A DNA stretch of 64,000 nucleotides from Sphingobacterium oryzagri (GTDB lineage Bacteria; Bacteroidota; Bacteroidia; Sphingobacteriales; Sphingobacteriaceae), in contig NZ_CP117880.1 in NCBI RefSeq assembly GCF_028736175.1, positions 3,658,001 to 3,722,000 of the forward strand, read 5' to 3'. How positions within the stretch are numbered: position 1 is the first letter of the stretch; each line of letters begins with the position of its first letter. Position numbers and translations under genes: made by a program. Positions 44,605 to 53,793 of the stretch are shown here, piece after piece. The notes beneath the pieces are model-generated. The model saw nothing but the letters and a program-made list of their open reading frames with translations, was not told the origin of the DNA and ran no database searches.

Positions 44605-47600
44605 ATGATTCATTTCTTTGTGAACCCCAGCAACACCGTCTATGGTGTTCAAACCCAACAAGAATTATCCCAAGAAGATATTTCCAAACTAAACTGGCTT
44701 TTCGGAAACGCTAAAAAATTAACAGAACAAACGCTTGCTACGTATTACGTCGGGCCACGTGCTGCGATGATAACACCTTGGAGTACCAACGCTGTCGAGA
44801 TCACGCAAAACATGGGCGTATCGGGCATACTTCGTATTGAAGAATTTCAGCCCGTAGAGGCTGATTTTAACGATTTCGATCCCATGATATCGCAAAAATA
44901 TCCGGCCCTCACACAAGAGATGTACACGGTTAATATCCAACCGGAACCGATCTTGGATATCGCGGATATCGATGCTTACAACAAACAAGAAGGTTTAGCG
45001 CTTAGCGCAGAAGAGGTCGAATATCTTGATAACCTTGCCACAAAGCTAAACCGTAAACTAACAGACTCGGAAGTCTTTGCTTTTTCACAAGCAAACTCGG
45101 AGCACTGTCGGCATAAAATTTTTAACGGCACGTTTGTCATCGATGGTGAAGAACAACCGACTTCACTCTTTAAATTAATCAAGAAAACATCCGAAACGCA
45201 TCCAAATGCGATCGTTTCGGCCTATAAAGACAATGTTGCCTTTATTAAAGGTCCACAGGTCACGCAGTTTGCGCCAATATCAGGCGATAAGCCAGACTAT
45301 TACACAGAAAAAGAATTTGAATCGGTTATTTCGCTCAAAGCAGAAACGCATAACTTCCCAACTACTGTAGAACCTTTTGCAGGTGCTGCAACAGGATCGG
45401 GCGGTGAGATCAGAGATCGTCTGGCAGGCGGCCAGGGTGCTTTACCGTTGGCAGGAACCGCTATTTACATGACGTCATACTCACGCTTGTTGGCCGACAG
45501 ACCTTGGGAAAAAGCGGTAGAAGAGCGCGCCTGGTTATACCAAACGCCAATGGATATCCTGATCAAGGCATCCAATGGTGCTTCCGATTTTGGTAATAAA
45601 TTTGGCCAGCCATTAATCACCGGTTCGGTATTGACCTTTGAACATGAAGAAGAAGGCCGTAAGCTGGGTTACGATAAAGTTATTATGCAAGCCGGCGGTA
45701 TTGGCTATGGTAAATTAAGCCAAGCAAAAAAACACGAACCGAAAGCTGGCGATAAAATCGTCGTCTTAGGTGGCGAGAATTACCGTATCGGTATGGGTGG
45801 CGCGGCTGTGTCTTCGGCAGATACCGGCGCGTTTGGTTCGGGCATCGAACTGAATGCGATACAACGCTCCAACCCGGAAATGCAAAAGCGAGCAGCAAAT
45901 GCTATCCGTGCATTTGTAGAGTCTGACCACAATCCTATTGTTTCTATTCATGACCACGGTGCTGGCGGACATTTAAACTGTCTTTCTGAATTGGTCGAAG
46001 AAACGGGCGGCTTGATCGACCTGGATAAACTTCCGGTAGGTGATCCGACCTTATCGGCAAAAGAGATTATCGGAAACGAATCACAGGAGCGAATGGGCTT
46101 AGTGATTGCCGAAAAAGATATTGAACAACTACAAAAGGTGGCTCAACGCGAGCGCGCTCCCATGTATGCTGTTGGCGATGTAACGGGTGATCACCGCTTT
46201 ACCTTTGCTTCGCAAACATCGGGCGAAAAACCAATGGATTACGATTTGGCAGACTTCTTTGGTTCTTCACCAAAGACCATCATGAATGATAAAACGGTCA
46301 AACGCCGCTATGCAGACCTGAGCTACGAAGTGAAAAACGTGCCGACTTATGTGCAGCAGGTATTGCAGCTGGAAGCTGTCGCTTCAAAAGACTGGTTGAC
46401 CAACAAAGTAGACCGCTGTGTGGGTGGCCGCGTGGCAAAACAACAGTGTGTTGGCCCATTGCAGCTACCGTTAAACAATGTAGGCGTTATGGCGCTGGAT
46501 TACAAATCTAAGGAAGGCATTGCCACCACCGTTGGGCACTCGCCATTAACGGCTTTGGTTGATCCGGTTGCAGGCTCGCGAAATGCCATTGCGGAAGCTT
46601 TATCCAATTTAGTATTTGCGCCAATGAAAGATGGCTTGACCGGTGTTTCCTTATCCGCAAACTGGATGTGGCCTTGCAACAATGAAGGCGAAGATGCTCG
46701 ACTTTACCAAGCGGTTAAAGGCTGTTCAGACTTTGCCATCGAATTGGGAATCAATATCCCAACGGGCAAAGATTCGTTATCAATGAAACAGAAATATCCG
46801 AATGGCGAGCATGTTATCGCGCCGGGTACGCTGATTGTTTCAGCAGGAGGTAACTGTATCAATATTAATAAAGTAGTCGAACCAGTATTGTCTAAACAAG
46901 CGGGATCGATTTATTATATCAACCTGTCAAAAGACAGCTTTAAATTAGGTGGTTCTTCTTTTGCACAAATCCAAAACAAAATTGGACAAGAAGTGCCGAC
47001 CATTCAAGATGCCGCTTACTTTAAAAATGCATTTAACACGATTCAAGAGCTTATCTTAGCGGGCGAGATCGCTGCCGGGCACGATGTGGGTTCTGGCGGT
47101 TTGGTAACCACGCTGTTGGAAATGACCTTTGCTGATGTAGATCTGGCGGCCAACTATGACCTGACCGATCTTGGTGAAGCGGATACCGTTAAGGCACTTT
47201 TCAATGAAAATATCGCTGTGGTATTACAAGCCAAAGATGACGCTACATTTGAAAAAGCAGTAGCTGCCGCAGGCATAGCTGCTGTTAAAATTGGACAGGC
47301 GACAACAGGCGATACCGTTCAATTGATCAATGCGGAAGATCGTTTTGCCTTTCCTGTTGCGGAAACACGCGATACCTGGTTTAAAACCTCATATCTACTG
47401 GATCAAAAGCAATCCAAAAATGGCATGGCTGAAGAGCGTTTTGCGAATTACAAAAATCAGCCTTTAGCTTATCATTTTCCAGCACAATTTAATGGAACAA
47501 AGCCATCTACCGATCAGCTAACAAAACGTCCTAAAGCAGCAATTATTCGCGAGAAAGGCTCTAACTCGGAGCGTGAAATGGCAAATGCCATGTTTTTAGC

Positions 47601-48276
47601 AGGATTTGACGTGAAGGATGTACACATGACAGACTTGATCGCGGGTAGAGAGACGCTGGAAGATATCCAATTTATTGGCGCAGTAGGTGGTTTCTCCAAT
47701 TCGGATGTACTCGGTTCTGCCAAAGGTTGGGCGGGTGCATTTCTCTACAATGAAAAGGCCAAAAAAGCGTTGGAAAATTTCTTCGCCCGACCGGATACCT
47801 TATCCGTGGGTATCTGTAATGGTTGTCAATTGTTTATGGAGCTCGAACTCATTAACCCGGAGCACGATACGCACGGAAAAATGCAGCACAACACGTCGCA
47901 AAAACACGAGTCTAACTTTGTTTCGGTACAGATACAGGAAAATAACTCTGTGATGTTATCCAGCTTGGCTGGTAGCACGCTGGGTGTGTGGATTTCTCAC
48001 GGTGAAGGAAAGTTTAGTTTGCCACAGGCCGAAGAACAGTATGGAATTGTTGCCAAATACGCTTATGCGCAATATCCGCATAACCCGAATGGATCTGACT
48101 TTAACACGGCTATGCTGTGTGATAAAACAGGGCGCCACCTGGTCACGATGCCGCATATTGAACGCTCCATTTTCCAGTGGAACTGGGCGCATTATCCGGC
48201 CAATCGTCAAGATGAGGTTTCGCCGTGGATGGAAGCCTTTGTGAATGCGCGCTTGTGGATCGAAAAACAAGCTTAG
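44605..48276 (+). CDS. purL: Phosphoribosylformylglycinamidine synthase, single-chain form
   Basis: 1223 residues, the large PurL form in which synthetase and glutaminase are fused. It makes FGAM from FGAR, glutamine and ATP in purine synthesis. Motifs: ANSEHCRHKIFNG in the linker/AIRS start, LKAETHNFPTTVEPFAGAATGSGGEIRDR for ATP and substrate, a pseudo-symmetric second AIRS half (PTGKDSLSMKQ), and a C-terminal glutaminase with Cys near 1071 in VGICNGCQLF and the His-Glu pair in MPHIERS near 1184-1186. It is monocistronic, closed by the terminator at 48299. Confidence 0.97.
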   Translation: MIHFFVNPSNTVYGVQTQQELSQEDISKLNWLFGNAKKLTEQTLATYYVGPRAAMITPWSTNAVEITQNMGVSGILRIEEFQPVEADFNDFDPMISQKYPALTQEMYTVNIQPEPILDIADIDAYNKQEGLALSAEEVEYLDNLATKLNRKLTDSEVFAFSQANSEHCRHKIFNGTFVIDGEEQPTSLFKLIKKTSETHPNAIVSAYKDNVAFIKGPQVTQFAPISGDKPDYYTEKEFESVISLKAETHNFPTTVEPFAGAATGSGGEIRDRLAGGQGALPLAGTAIYMTSYSRLLADRPWEKAVEERAWLYQTPMDILIKASNGASDFGNKFGQPLITGSVLTFEHEEEGRKLGYDKVIMQAGGIGYGKLSQAKKHEPKAGDKIVVLGGENYRIGMGGAAVSSADTGAFGSGIELNAIQRSNPEMQKRAANAIRAFVESDHNPIVSIHDHGAGGHLNCLSELVEETGGLIDLDKLPVGDPTLSAKEIIGNESQERMGLVIAEKDIEQLQKVAQRERAPMYAVGDVTGDHRFTFASQTSGEKPMDYDLADFFGSSPKTIMNDKTVKRRYADLSYEVKNVPTYVQQVLQLEAVASKDWLTNKVDRCVGGRVAKQQCVGPLQLPLNNVGVMALDYKSKEGIATTVGHSPLTALVDPVAGSRNAIAEALSNLVFAPMKDGLTGVSLSANWMWPCNNEGEDARLYQAVKGCSDFAIELGINIPTGKDSLSMKQKYPNGEHVIAPGTLIVSAGGNCININKVVEPVLSKQAGSIYYINLSKDSFKLGGSSFAQIQNKIGQEVPTIQDAAYFKNAFNTIQELILAGEIAAGHDVGSGGLVTTLLEMTFADVDLAANYDLTDLGEADTVKALFNENIAVVLQAKDDATFEKAVAAAGIAAVKIGQATTGDTVQLINAEDRFAFPVAETRDTWFKTSYLLDQKQSKNGMAEERFANYKNQPLAYHFPAQFNGTKPSTDQLTKRPKAAIIREKGSNSEREMANAMFLAGFDVKDVHMTDLIAGRETLEDIQFIGAVGGFSNSDVLGSAKGWAGAFLYNEKAKKALENFFARPDTLSVGICNGCQLFMELELINPEHDTHGKMQHNTSQKHESNFVSVQIQENNSVMLSSLAGSTLGVWISHGEGKFSLPQAEEQYGIVAKYAYAQYPHNPNGSDFNTAMLCDKTGRHLVTMPHIERSIFQWNWAHYPANRQDEVSPWMEAFVNARLWIEKQA

Positions 48277-48298
48277 TTTACACTACCATATAAGACCG

Positions 48299-48338
48299 AC
48301 AGCCCCTCGCTATTTATTGTCAGCGAGGGGCTGTTTTT
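48299..48338. terminator. Bidirectional intrinsic terminator
   Basis: Perfect 13-base stem ACAGCCCCTCGCT/AGCGAGGGGCTGT (48299-48311 with 48322-48334), with a T-run on the plus side and A residues on the other. The stop codon of the converging acyltransferase gene lies inside it. Confidence 0.9.
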
Positions 48339-49308
48339 GGGTTAACACGTTCCCTTTCGCAGTGGTCAAGTCCGTCTCCACCTTTCCTTTCTGAAATTTG
48401 GCCATGCAAAAAGCCGTCGCTGGTAAAAAAAGAAAAACGCAAAAGCCGATCAAAAAACCAAAGATCTTCCCCGACACATAACTACAAAGCAGCACAAAGA
48501 TCGGGTAAGAAAATAGCAGAGCAGCGAATAACATCGAGTCGAAAAATATAGTGCCAGCAGTTTTTTTCCGAACGTAATCTCGCCAAAGCTTATAAAACCA
48601 AAATTGGGTATGATAACCTAGTTTAGCGGGAATACGGTAATACCTTGCTTCTGTTGCGGAAAGCGCGCGAGGTTGCAATGGTTCGGCAACGAGCGCTTCT
48701 TGTAAGCGGGCGCGCAGCGCGGCAATCATCTCGCCCGATTGCACCGCGTGGTTGGCAATAAAATCGGTACTATCCAACGGTGGCAAGGCCGTCAGTTCGA
48801 CTGCCTTCGGCACATGCTGAAAAGAGTTATACTGTAAAGTATATGCTTGCAGCTGTACGGGCAATTCTGCACGGTAAGCGCGCTCCAATAAAGACGTGAG
48901 TCCGCCGTTCATAAATGGCTGCAAGCCCCACAGGTTTAACGAGCGCCCTTCCGGGAAGATGAGAACGTGTTTACCGGCAGACAAGCAGCGGATACACTCA
49001 TCAAACGTAAAATCATTTTTTACAGCAAACTCCTCATCGTCGCTTTTCTTATAAACCGGCAGTTGAAACAACCATCGAAGCAAGACATTGACCGCCGGCT
49101 TTTTAAAGATATCGCCGCGCGTCAGAAATCGTATTTCGACAGGACTATATGCCGCAATCAGCAACGCGTCAAACAAAGAGTTGGGGTGATTGGAAACAAT
49201 AATGCTCGGACCGGCATAAGCCGCCAGATTTAGCTGTCTAACCCGCAAGTCTGGCACATACCAATATAATCCCAATCGTACAAAATAGCGCAGTATGGTA
49301 TAAAACAT
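48310..49308 (-). CDS. 1-acyl-glycerol-3-phosphate acyltransferase family protein
   Basis: 332 residues. The PlsC-type acyltransferase motifs are present: SNHPNSLFD (NHx4D) for catalysis and LIFPEGRS for phosphate binding. Two membrane helices lie in the C-terminal third (FFDSMLFAALLFSYPIFVLL and FGFLIGFCVFLFLPA). It should place an acyl chain on a lysophosphatidic-acid-like acceptor at the inner membrane. Longer than minimal PlsC; acceptor is not certain. Its 3' end overlaps the shared terminator with purL. Confidence 0.87.
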   Translation of the reverse strand: MFYTILRYFVRLGLYWYVPDLRVRQLNLAAYAGPSIIVSNHPNSLFDALLIAAYSPVEIRFLTRGDIFKKPAVNVLLRWLFQLPVYKKSDDEEFAVKNDFTFDECIRCLSAGKHVLIFPEGRSLNLWGLQPFMNGGLTSLLERAYRAELPVQLQAYTLQYNSFQHVPKAVELTALPPLDSTDFIANHAVQSGEMIAALRARLQEALVAEPLQPRALSATEARYYRIPAKLGYHTQFWFYKLWRDYVRKKTAGTIFFDSMLFAALLFSYPIFVLLCSYVSGKIFGFLIGFCVFLFLPATAFCMAKFQKGKVETDLTTAKGNVLTQKQPLADNK

Positions 49309-49451
49309 AAAAAGAGGCGATCTAGTAATATCATTACATTTGTTACAACCAAGATAGCAAAAAATAGACCTTTTTTAAGACACAACAGCTCTCCTTGCTA
49401 AATTTTGTATATTTATACAAACAACGAATCAACCTGCTTAAGAAAATAAAC

Positions 49452-49844
49452 ATGATTCACCAAGAAATCTTAAACTACAACCAGCAGCAAACCGATGGCG
49501 ATGCAGCTATCTGCACTGCACTCAGCCAGCACATTAATAATTTGCTAACGGAAGCCGAACATAAAATTTGGCACGCACACCCCGTTTGGTTTTTGGACGG
49601 CAACCCGATCGTAGGATACAGCAAATTGAAAGACGCTGTACGCTTGCTGTTTTGGAGTGGTCAATCTTTTGAAGAACCTAAACTCGTGAATGAAGGAAAA
49701 TTTAAAGCTGCCGAGATACGTTACCAAACGGTCGAGCAGATCGATAAGGCCGACCTCACGCGCTGGTTGGACAAAGCCGCACGCATCCAGTGGGATTATA
49801 AGAACCTGGTGAAAAGAAAAGGTGTACTGGAGCGTTTAAAATAA
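49452..49844 (+). CDS. DUF1801 domain protein
   Basis: 130 residues from the ATG at 49452 (MIHQEILNYNQQQ). It has the DUF1801/YdhG-like pattern: an N-terminal helix, CTALSQHINNLLTEAEHKIWHAHPVWFLDGNPIVGYSKLKDAVRLLFWSG, and a basic helical end. The fold is the CyaY-like alpha/beta type; some relatives bind metal or iron-sulfur partners, but no activity is established. Small cytoplasmic single gene. Confidence 0.78.
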   Translation: MIHQEILNYNQQQTDGDAAICTALSQHINNLLTEAEHKIWHAHPVWFLDGNPIVGYSKLKDAVRLLFWSGQSFEEPKLVNEGKFKAAEIRYQTVEQIDKADLTRWLDKAARIQWDYKNLVKRKGVLERLK

Positions 49845-49888
49845 TCTGTCGCACAATCGCTATCCATCGCGCCGATCAACGCAAATGT

Positions 49889-49896
49889 TATTTTTG
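49889..49896 (+). promoter_or_regulatory. -7 box upstream of kdsB
   Basis: TATTTTTG matches TAnnTTTG, 37 bases before the kdsB ATG. No convincing -33 element. Confidence 0.4.
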
Positions 49897-49933
49897 ATTT
49901 CGCGTTTTTAATATTTACTTGTTAATTTGAGTT

Positions 49934-50671
49934 ATGAAAATCATCGGAATCATCCCAGCAAGATATGCTTCATCCCGCTTCCCAGGCAAGCCCTTGGTCG
50001 ATATCCACGGTAAATCTATGATACAACGCGTCTACGAACAAGTTAAAGGTTGCGCAAGTCTGGCAGAGGTAGTTGTCGCGACGGATGACAAGCGTATCGA
50101 AGAGCATGTGCGCACCTTCGCAGGCAATGTGGTGATGACATCTGAACAGCACGCTTCGGGAACGGATCGCTGTGCCGAAGTGGTTTCAAAAGTAAGTGGC
50201 TTTGATATCGCCATCAATATTCAAGGCGACGAGCCTTTCATTAATCCGCTGCAAATTGAGCTGTTGTGCTCGCTTTTTGACGATCAGCAAACGCAAATAG
50301 GCACATTGATCAAACAAATTGAAAGCCAGGAAGATCTGTTTAACGAGAATACCCCCAAGGTAATTATCAGTAAAGAACAGCAAGCCATGTATTTCTCTCG
50401 GCAAACTATCCCATTTCAACGCGGCGTGGAAAAATCGGACTGGCTACGCACGCAAACATACTATAAACATATTGGGATATACGGCTATCGCGTGGATGTG
50501 TTGAAAGCCATCACGCAACTGCCGGTGTCGCCGCTTGAAAAAACGGAAGCCTTAGAGCAACTTCGCTGGATAGAAAACGGCTACCGCATTAAGGTAGCGA
50601 AAACGGAGTTTGATACGATAGCTGTAGACCATCCTGAAGATGTTGACCTTATTAAAAAGAAATATTTTTAG
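49934..50671 (+). CDS. kdsB: 3-deoxy-manno-octulosonate cytidylyltransferase
   Basis: 245 residues, full length. It activates Kdo to CMP-Kdo for lipopolysaccharide inner core synthesis. The nucleotide-binding signature IPARYASSRFPGKPL is at the N-terminus, followed by VVATDDKRIEEHV, the catalytic-region GTDRCAE and INIQGDEPFI, and the end IAVDHPEDVDL. Cytoplasmic, monocistronic; converges with the DNA repair operon at 50693. Confidence 0.96.
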   Translation: MKIIGIIPARYASSRFPGKPLVDIHGKSMIQRVYEQVKGCASLAEVVVATDDKRIEEHVRTFAGNVVMTSEQHASGTDRCAEVVSKVSGFDIAINIQGDEPFINPLQIELLCSLFDDQQTQIGTLIKQIESQEDLFNENTPKVIISKEQQAMYFSRQTIPFQRGVEKSDWLRTQTYYKHIGIYGYRVDVLKAITQLPVSPLEKTEALEQLRWIENGYRIKVAKTEFDTIAVDHPEDVDLIKKKYF

Positions 50672-50692
50672 CAGCAACCCAACGCGCTTACA

Positions 50693-51346
50693 TCAATATT
50701 TTAGTTCGATAACGTCTGCGTTACCTACCACTGCAAACACGCGATTGTCTTGCCGTTTTGTCAACATATACAAGCCTGTCCAGCGACCAAATGCGGGTAA
50801 GGTAAGCACCTTGTCTTCTAAGTAAAAACAGGGAAGTTTATAATACTGCCGACCTTTTACAGCAACTTCACAGCCGGGGTGAATATGCCCCACAATATTA
50901 TAGATAGCGGCATCTAGCTGTTTAATAGGTTCATGCGAAAAAACAATCCCTTCGGCCAGCAATACGTAATCTTTAACCTGAATGACAGAAGCCTTTAAGA
51001 TCGCTTCGGGTAAGATATCGTGATTTCCGCGCGTCAATAGAAACTTCACTGTCGGAAAACCCTGCAAAAACCGTTGAAACTCGTCCCATTCATAGTTCCA
51101 TTCCGAATGGAATAAATCTCCCAGAAAAATCACTTCGCGCACCGATAGCTCGTTAAGCAATACCGCCAACCGCGAAAACTCTTCATCAAGCCGCATAGGC
51201 GGTACAAATAGCCCTGCCTTACGAAAATGTCCGAGTTTGCCGATATGCCAGTCTGATAAAACCAACAAGTGGTATGACGGGATATACAATACTTTTTGCG
51301 GCAACATAAACAACTCCACACCATTAAAAGTCAACTTTTTTGCCAT
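50693..51346 (-). CDS. pdeM: Ligase-associated DNA damage response metallophosphoesterase
   Basis: 217 residues from the ATG at 51346, which overlaps the stop of the upstream helicase as TAATG; the open frame further upstream runs into helicase coding sequence. Calcineurin-type phosphoesterase motifs: LSDWHIGKLGHF, FLGDLFHSEWN, LLTRGNHD, FSHEP and VGHIHPG. In this four-gene set (Lhr-core, ligase, MBL-fold exonuclease, PdeM) it is thought to process DNA ends during repair. Last gene of the operon. Confidence 0.92.
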   Translation of the reverse strand: MAKKLTFNGVELFMLPQKVLYIPSYHLLVLSDWHIGKLGHFRKAGLFVPPMRLDEEFSRLAVLLNELSVREVIFLGDLFHSEWNYEWDEFQRFLQGFPTVKFLLTRGNHDILPEAILKASVIQVKDYVLLAEGIVFSHEPIKQLDAAIYNIVGHIHPGCEVAVKGRQYYKLPCFYLEDKVLTLPAFGRWTGLYMLTKRQDNRVFAVVGNADVIELKY

Positions 51347-53793
51347 TATTCTACTTTTCCTTCCAACTGTAATTTTAATAGTTCTAAGCGACTTTGCCAA
51401 TCTTCGTTGCTATATTTTTCGCGAAACGATTCGGAGAAGATCGGAAAGGAAAACGGGGTAAGATTTTTGGGAAATGCTAAAACGATCGCATGATCTGCAA
51501 TACGCTCAAAAGCCAGTTGCATACGTCCTTCCTCCAGTTGAAAATCAAAAACCTCGTCGTATGCCTCGCGAAGCAATAAATTAGTCGGGTCGTAATCTTC
51601 GAAAACCGAGAAAAACAATCCGGCATTTGCCTGCAAATGCTTTGTTTTCATTCCTTTGCCAGGAAAACCTTGAAAAACAAGACCAGCGATACCCGCAATA
51701 TCACGAAAACGCCTGCGCGCCATCTCCTGTACGTTGATCCCCGACGTAATATCCTGATGCAAGTGGTTTGGCGAAAGTAAATCTTTGATAAAATTATCGT
51801 CCACCGGATAGTCGGTCGCCGAGAGCAACTCAAAACCATATTCATTACTGGCAATACTAAAGGTGGCCGGTTTAATTTTTCCTAGGCGATAAGCCAATAC
51901 CTGCGCCATGCCCTCGTGCACCAACTTGCCATCAAACGGATAAACGAATAAGTGATAACCATACTTCGTCGAGATATATTCGACCAGCAGTTCGTCGGTT
52001 TTTGGTAAGGCCGATCTACGCGCTTGCTCTTCAAACAATGGTCTTAAAAACTCGATTTCCGGACTAACACGCTTCGTCTGTTGTATAGCTTGAAAACTAT
52101 GCCGTATGGCCACGCCCAAATCTGGCGAGATCGAGAAACGGCCGCCCATCCACGAAGGCACAACGCCTTTGGACTTACTCGTAGGCCGCACCACTACTTC
52201 CATATTGCGCACATGGAGTAATTCCAACTGTCGACCGGAAAACCAAAAGACGTCACCGGTATTAAGCTTGGAAATAAATGATTCTTCTATGGAGCCTAAA
52301 TATTTGCCCGACATAAATTTCACTTTCATCATCGCATCGGAAACGATCGCACCGATACTCAGTCGATGCCGCATGGCTAATTTGCGCGATTCCACACGAT
52401 AGATGCCATCTTGCAGCACCAGGCGATGAAAGTCGTCGTAAGCATGCAACGTTTTTCCGCCATGAATAAGCATAGCCATACAATCGTCAAACTCTTGCCT
52501 CGTCACCGATGCAAAACAATGCGTGCCACGCACCTCTTCAAAGATTTGATTGGCCGCAAAACCATCGCCTACTGCAAGCGTCATTAAGTATTGAATTAGC
52601 ACGTCAAAACTACGCACATACGGTATACGCTGCTCAATGATTTGCTCTTTTACAGCATATTTTAACGAATCGCCTTCGATAATTTCCAGGGAATTGGTCG
52701 GCACGTAATAAATGTAGGAAGTTTCATGCGGGCGATGCCCCGATCTGCCGGCACGCTGTAAGAACCTCGCGACACCTTTAGGCGATCCGATTTGTATCAC
52801 ACAATCTACCGGACGAAAATCAACGCCCAGATCAAGGCTACTGGTGCAAACCACCGCTTTCAATCGCCCTTCGTGCAACGCATCTTCCACCCAAAAACGT
52901 ACCTCGTCGCTCAACGAACCGTGGTGAATAGCCAAAATACCGGCAAACTCCGGATAATGCATAATAATTTGCTGATACCAAATTTCAGCCTGCGAACGTG
53001 TATTGGTAAAAATCAGGGTAGAATTATACTGTCTGACCAGCGCGATCACCTTGTCCAGCAGCCGAATACCTAAATGTCCAGCCCAAGGAAACTTCTCCAA
53101 ACTATCGGGCAGCACCGTCTCAATAGCGATCTGCTTTTTCAATGCCGCTTTCACCATCACACCGTTATGCTCTTTTCCCAGCAAAATTTCCTGCGCCTCT
53201 CCCAGGTTTCCAATCGTCGCTGAAATGCCCCAGATCTTCAGTCGTGGATTAATCGCTTTCAGACGGCTCAGCGCCAGCTCAACCAATACGCCGCGCTTGC
53301 TGCCCAGCAGTTCGTGCCACTCATCTACCACGATAAATTCCAGCGCGCTGAAGAAAGCGACGGCCTCTTTCGACGCCAACAAGAGATGCACACTCTCGGG
53401 TGTAGTGATTAACGCTTGGGGCGGCTTCTTGCGCTGCTTTTGCCGTTGGGCAACGGTCGTATCACCCGTGCGCAGCTCTACCGTATAATCCAAATCCAGA
53501 TCGTCGCTGACTTTGGTTGTCGCTTTGTAGATTTCTTTTGATAAGGCGCGTAACGGGGTTATCCAGATCGCGTGTAACTTCGTTTGCCGATGGCGTTTCT
53601 TTTGCTTTTGATAGGCTTTATCTTCGTAATAATGCGCGAGCACGCCAAACCAAATGGCAAAGGTCTTTCCAAAACCGGTAGGTGCATTAAGCAGACCAGA
53701 ATGTCCCTTGGAAATAGCTGACCAAGCCTTTCGTTGAAAAGTGTGCGGCTCCCAGCCTTGATTATGAAACCATACGTCAGCGAATTGATTCAT
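51346..53793 (-). CDS. Ligase-associated DNA damage response DEXH-box helicase (Lhr-core)
   Basis: 815 residues from the ATG at 53793; a TTG at 53805 would add four residues. Superfamily 2 motifs: Walker A LNAPTGFGKTFAI, motif Ia TPLRALSKEI, motif Ib TTPESVHLLL, motif II VVDEWHELL, motif III SATIGNL, IV/V LIFTNTRSQAE and DLGVDFRPVD, and VI QRAGRSGHRP. The C-terminal half is the Lhr winged-helix and beta-barrel region. It translocates along single-stranded DNA. The start lies inside the ligase gene (17-base overlap), so the proteins are made together. Confidence 0.94.
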   Translation of the reverse strand: MNQFADVWFHNQGWEPHTFQRKAWSAISKGHSGLLNAPTGFGKTFAIWFGVLAHYYEDKAYQKQKKRHRQTKLHAIWITPLRALSKEIYKATTKVSDDLDLDYTVELRTGDTTVAQRQKQRKKPPQALITTPESVHLLLASKEAVAFFSALEFIVVDEWHELLGSKRGVLVELALSRLKAINPRLKIWGISATIGNLGEAQEILLGKEHNGVMVKAALKKQIAIETVLPDSLEKFPWAGHLGIRLLDKVIALVRQYNSTLIFTNTRSQAEIWYQQIIMHYPEFAGILAIHHGSLSDEVRFWVEDALHEGRLKAVVCTSSLDLGVDFRPVDCVIQIGSPKGVARFLQRAGRSGHRPHETSYIYYVPTNSLEIIEGDSLKYAVKEQIIEQRIPYVRSFDVLIQYLMTLAVGDGFAANQIFEEVRGTHCFASVTRQEFDDCMAMLIHGGKTLHAYDDFHRLVLQDGIYRVESRKLAMRHRLSIGAIVSDAMMKVKFMSGKYLGSIEESFISKLNTGDVFWFSGRQLELLHVRNMEVVVRPTSKSKGVVPSWMGGRFSISPDLGVAIRHSFQAIQQTKRVSPEIEFLRPLFEEQARRSALPKTDELLVEYISTKYGYHLFVYPFDGKLVHEGMAQVLAYRLGKIKPATFSIASNEYGFELLSATDYPVDDNFIKDLLSPNHLHQDITSGINVQEMARRRFRDIAGIAGLVFQGFPGKGMKTKHLQANAGLFFSVFEDYDPTNLLLREAYDEVFDFQLEEGRMQLAFERIADHAIVLAFPKNLTPFSFPIFSESFREKYSNEDWQSRLELLKLQLEGKVE